From assembly GCF_000190435.1 (NCBI RefSeq), contig NC_015152.1, positions 1,928,458 through 1,992,457 of the forward strand: a DNA stretch of 64,000 nt, read 5' to 3'. Of this stretch, positions 61,055 to 64,000 are shown piece by piece. The position numbers were made by a program, and so were the translations under genes. The stretch is from Sphaerochaeta globosa str. Buddy (GTDB lineage Bacteria; Spirochaetota; Spirochaetia; Sphaerochaetales; Sphaerochaetaceae). Each line of letters opens with the position of its first letter. The stretch's first letter is position 1. The notes beneath the pieces are model-generated. The model did not search any database, had not been told where the DNA came from, and was given only the letters and a program-made list of their open reading frames with translations.

Positions 61055-64000
61055 TTATGCTTCCACGTACCCGAGCAGGTAGCTGTAGGAAGTATAGATT
61101 TCCTCGATCAGGGCGGCCACCTCATCGGTAATGCCTTCCTCATCGCCTGTCAGAATTCCATCACTGTCCAGAGAGCATTCGTATATCTTGCCATCGAGAC
61201 GAACCAGAATATCCTCGCCCTCAGCATAGAAACCACTGTTCTGTGAATTCTCGAAGTCCTCTTTCAAGCTGAAAAGCGTAAACTTCTTACGATACGGACC
61301 GCCATCATACGGACAGAATGTTTCACAGTTGCCGCATTCATTGCAGTAGGCATCGAGGTGCAGTATTTGGAATGGGTCGGCAAAGACCCCTGTATTGCGG
61401 ACATCGATGGCGACATTTGCACGGTTCGGACAGACATCGACGCATTTGTTGCAAAGGTAGGAGCATTCAAGACATCTTGCAGCTTCAGTAGCAGCAAACT
61501 CTGCGTCCCCAAACTGTTTGGAACTAAGAATTTTGCTCTTCTTCCCGGCTACCTCGGCAAAGAAGGCGTTCTCGTCGTTTTCGAGTTCCACCCGCTCTTC
61601 GTCGGACATCTCTTCCTCTTCCTCGTCTTCGTCATCGCAATGACAGCCATCTTCACAGGTGCACTCGTGGTCATGGTCGTGATCGTGGTCGTGACCGCAA
61701 CCGCAGTCATCTTCCTCTTCCTCAGGACCCAGGACTTTGTCGATGGCAGCTTCAACCGCGCTTCTTGCGCTGGCAATACACTGCACCACCGTGGAAGGAC
61801 CGCTTTGGGCATCACCAATGACAAATACGTTCTCGACCTCGGATTCCTTGGTCTCTTCATCAGCCTTGGGCCAGCCCTTCTGATTTACCGGAACCCCGTA
61901 CCACGTAAGCTTCTCGGAGTCGGCATGTTCCCCGATGGCGGTGATCATGGTGTCGGCTTCGATGGTGAATGTCTGATCGGTTGCAACCGGTTTTCTTCTC
62001 CCGCTGGCATCCTTCTCCCCAAGCTCCATCTTGCGGACGGTAAGAATGTTTTTGTCAAAACTCTCAGGATTTGCAAGGAAGATGAACGGAATATTCTCTT
62101 TCTTTGCAAGTGCGTATTCTTCGTGGTCGGCAGGCATTTCAGCTTCGGTTCGTCGATAAATGACCGATACCTTCTCAACCCCTGGAACACGAAGGGCTGC
62201 ACGTGCACTGTCCATGGCGGTGTTTCCACCTCCGACAACAACGACGTTTTTGCCAAGGCTCAGGGAAGACGGATCCTTACGGAAAGCGGAAAGGAACGAA
62301 AGCGACGGCCTTACTCGGCTTCTATCACCGCTCAAGGGAATATCGTTGTCCACTTCACTGCCGATGGCATAGAAGATATACGAGTATCCCTCATCCCTGA
62401 GGGCCTGGACGGTCATCTCTTTTGTGTCTACACCAAAGTTGAACTGCACCCCATGGGCCTTGATGAACTGGATATCACTCTCGATGGCTTCAACAGGAAG
62501 CCTGAATCCGGGAATGACATGACGGACCACTCCACCGGCACTCTCTTCTCGTTCAAAAACTGCGGTATCGAAACCGGCACGGGCAAGGAAGTATGCAGCA
62601 GAAAGTCCGGCAGGTCCTGCTCCGACGACGGCGGCTTTGACCTCTGTCTTATCAGTCGGACCTTCCCATTGTTTCTTGAACTCCTCGAAACCGTTCTCCA
62701 CGGCAATGCGCTTCATATCACGAATTTTCACAGCACCTTCATAGTCCATGCGGGTACAATGCAACTGGCACTGATGATCGCAGATATGAGCAGTGATGGC
62801 GGGAAGTGCGTTCTTGTCGTAAATGAGAGCGAGTGCATCGCTGTAACGACCCTGGCCGACAAGCTGGACATACTCGGGTACATCCTGATGAATGGGGCAT
62901 GCCACCTGACAGGGAGCGACATAGCAGTCAAACATCGGCAGCTTCTCGCCAATCTTGATTGTGTCATCCCCTCTAAAATCCTTCTCGATTTCATTGAAGG
63001 AACCAGAGCGTGCATCATTGGAAAGTTTCTCAAGCTTAGCAAGGTCGATACCACTCATATCCCAAGCCTTGCTCTTCTCAAGAGTCTGCACCATTTGCGT
63101 AAGACGGGTGTATCCACCGGGTTTGAGCATATCAGTTGCCAAGGTAATCGGCCTGATACCACTTTCAAAGAGACTCTTGACGGTAAAGGCGGTAGCCCCA
63201 CCACTGTAGGAGACGGGAAGCTTTCCCGCAAACTCCTTGCTCAACAGTGTTGCAACCGTGGTTGAAATCGGCAGCAGCGAGCGGCCGGACATATACATTT
63301 CATTGCCGCCCAACACACCTTGGTCATTGACTGACCCCAGGGTATTGGTCAACTTGACACCAAATCCGCGGCCTTCCCTTTTCGCAAGGTCCACAAGCCG
63401 GTGCAGCATTGCAATGGCATCGCCATACTGCAAGTCATGCTCAAAGTTTTCCCGAGTCAAGGTAATATAGGTGTAGCCGAGGTCATCCAGAATCTTGCGA
63501 ACCTGGTCGTAGCCCAGGAGCGTCGGATTAAGCTTTACAAAGGTGTCGACCTTCTTTTCGGTGAGCATATAGGTACAAATGGCTTCAATTTCCTTGGGAG
63601 GACAGCCATGCATGGTACTGAGTGTGGTGGATGGGCTGATGGTTGCACTGATTTTTGTGCTCAAACCCTTCAGTTTCTTTTCCAGTCCCTCCCACGGGGT
63701 ACCCTCGAAAATACCTTCATCGAGCAGGGCTTCCATTTCAGCAAGGTATTGATTGAACCGCTCGTCCTTATGGGCATCAATCATGCTGTCGATGTACTGT
63801 TGCATCTTCGCCGTCTTGATGCCTTCGAGATTGTAGCCTACAGACATATTGAAAATGAACGAGGGTTTCTCGAACTTTCCCTTGTGCATTGCAGCTTCCA
63901 AGAGATGCAGGATAATCCATGCTTTGGCATACTCATCCCAAGCTTTGGGAAGCGTGAACTCCGTCGACCACTCGACGTTGTACGCTTCATCACGGGCATC
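61055..64000 (-). CDS. ygfK: YgfK-type iron-sulfur flavoprotein, N-terminus outside window
   Basis: The frame stays open to the window end, giving 981 residues; the E. coli protein is about 1,030, so some 50 N-terminal residues are missing. The order is a dihydroorotate-dehydrogenase-like barrel, an Fe-S helical part (CQVACPIHQDVPEYV, CDHQCQLHC), a GltD-like FAD/NAD(P) part (VVGAGPAGLSAAYFLARAGF, VVGGGNTAMDSARAAL), and a C-terminal double [4Fe-4S] part (CSYLCNKCVDVCPN, CNECGNCETFCP). It probably reduces a purine-derived ring using NAD(P)H. Between the flavin and ferredoxin parts is a 38-residue Cys/His/acidic insert (61610-61723). Confidence 0.92.
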   Translation of the reverse strand, partial: DARDEAYNVEWSTEFTLPKAWDEYAKAWIILHLLEAAMHKGKFEKPSFIFNMSVGYNLEGIKTAKMQQYIDSMIDAHKDERFNQYLAEMEALLDEGIFEGTPWEGLEKKLKGLSTKISATISPSTTLSTMHGCPPKEIEAICTYMLTEKKVDTFVKLNPTLLGYDQVRKILDDLGYTYITLTRENFEHDLQYGDAIAMLHRLVDLAKREGRGFGVKLTNTLGSVNDQGVLGGNEMYMSGRSLLPISTTVATLLSKEFAGKLPVSYSGGATAFTVKSLFESGIRPITLATDMLKPGGYTRLTQMVQTLEKSKAWDMSGIDLAKLEKLSNDARSGSFNEIEKDFRGDDTIKIGEKLPMFDCYVAPCQVACPIHQDVPEYVQLVGQGRYSDALALIYDKNALPAITAHICDHQCQLHCTRMDYEGAVKIRDMKRIAVENGFEEFKKQWEGPTDKTEVKAAVVGAGPAGLSAAYFLARAGFDTAVFEREESAGGVVRHVIPGFRLPVEAIESDIQFIKAHGVQFNFGVDTKEMTVQALRDEGYSYIFYAIGSEVDNDIPLSGDRSRVRPSLSFLSAFRKDPSSLSLGKNVVVVGGGNTAMDSARAALRVPGVEKVSVIYRRTEAEMPADHEEYALAKKENIPFIFLANPESFDKNILTVRKMELGEKDASGRRKPVATDQTFTIEADTMITAIGEHADSEKLTWYGVPVNQKGWPKADEETKESEVENVFVIGDAQSGPSTVVQCIASARSAVEAAIDKVLGPEEEEDDCGCGHDHDHDHDHECTCEDGCHCDDEDEEEEEMSDEERVELENDENAFFAEVAGKKSKILSSKQFGDAEFAATEAARCLECSYLCNKCVDVCPNRANVAIDVRNTGVFADPFQILHLDAYCNECGNCETFCPYDGGPYRKKFTLFSLKEDFENSQNSGFYAEGEDILVRLDGKIYECSLDSDGILTGDEEGITDEVAALIEEIYTSYSYLLGYVEA
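61610..61723 (-). repeat. Cys/His/acidic metal-binding-like insert coding region in ygfK
   Basis: A low-complexity coding stretch: GHDHDHDHDH flanked by CxC pairs and then DDEDEEEEE. It encodes six His and six Cys in about 38 residues. The reading frame is unbroken on both sides. Confidence 0.8.

Noticed and set aside
61610-61723. CRISPR-like or tandem DNA repeat
   Set aside because: It is short, degenerate and in frame; it encodes a His-Asp repeat rather than spaced DNA repeats.
61358-63265. Long plus-strand open frame (635 codons) opposite ygfK
   Set aside because: It is a shadow of the strongly supported ygfK frame, with no ribosome site and no recognisable domain; its low-complexity part mirrors the His/Asp insert.

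Overview
The window looks like chromosomal DNA of a free-living anaerobic spirochaete, most likely Sphaerochaeta or a close relative. That is inferred from gene content: many sugar ABC importers, small spirochaete-type outer-membrane proteins, tightly overlapping operons, GTG/TTG starts and a xdhD/ygfK-type purine gene cluster. No sequence search was run. I see no rRNA, tRNA, CRISPR array, prophage or insertion sequence.

Bases 1-13,200 hold glycan uptake and degradation. The end of a GH2 beta-mannosidase is followed by a GH127 (beta-L-arabinofuranosidase-type) operon with a CUT1 sugar importer. A divergent LacI regulator faces it across four TAAACGTTTA-type operators. A second CUT1 importer is linked to a ROK repressor and a cytoplasmic GH20 hexosaminidase, with three TTTGTACAAA-type operators. 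Neither importer has its own ATPase gene.

Bases 13,200-42,000 are housekeeping: yhbY, an acyl-CoA synthetase, folC, a ribosome quality-control protein (RqcH), a Memo-like protein, a membrane protein of unknown function, miaA, a probable rpoZ, a CMP kinase, yicC, murC, a 58-residue zinc protein, murE-ddl-dinB, uppP, trmL-proC-serS-pncB, and an overlapping proA-proB-glycosyltransferase-amidase-GyrI operon. Murein precursor genes (murC, murE, ddl, uppP) and an amidase are present, but no penicillin-binding protein is in the window.

Bases 42,000-51,700 hold an iron-siderophore/cobalamin-type ABC importer, a divergent adenine deaminase/NCS2 purine permease pair, a nucleotide-sugar epimerase, a small outer-membrane protein, a BaiN-type flavoprotein and a VOC protein.

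Bases 51,700-64,000 are an anaerobic purine catabolism cluster on the minus strand. In transcription order it is ygfK (cut by the window end), ssnA and ygeY; then, after its own promoter and a structured leader of about 218 nt, an 8-oxoguanine deaminase, ygfM and xdhD; then, from another promoter, ygeW. Its most unusual parts are a Cys/His/Asp-rich insert in YgfK, a cysteine-free remnant of a [2Fe-2S] domain in XdhD, and a 10-bp direct repeat shared by the ade and ygeW control regions.
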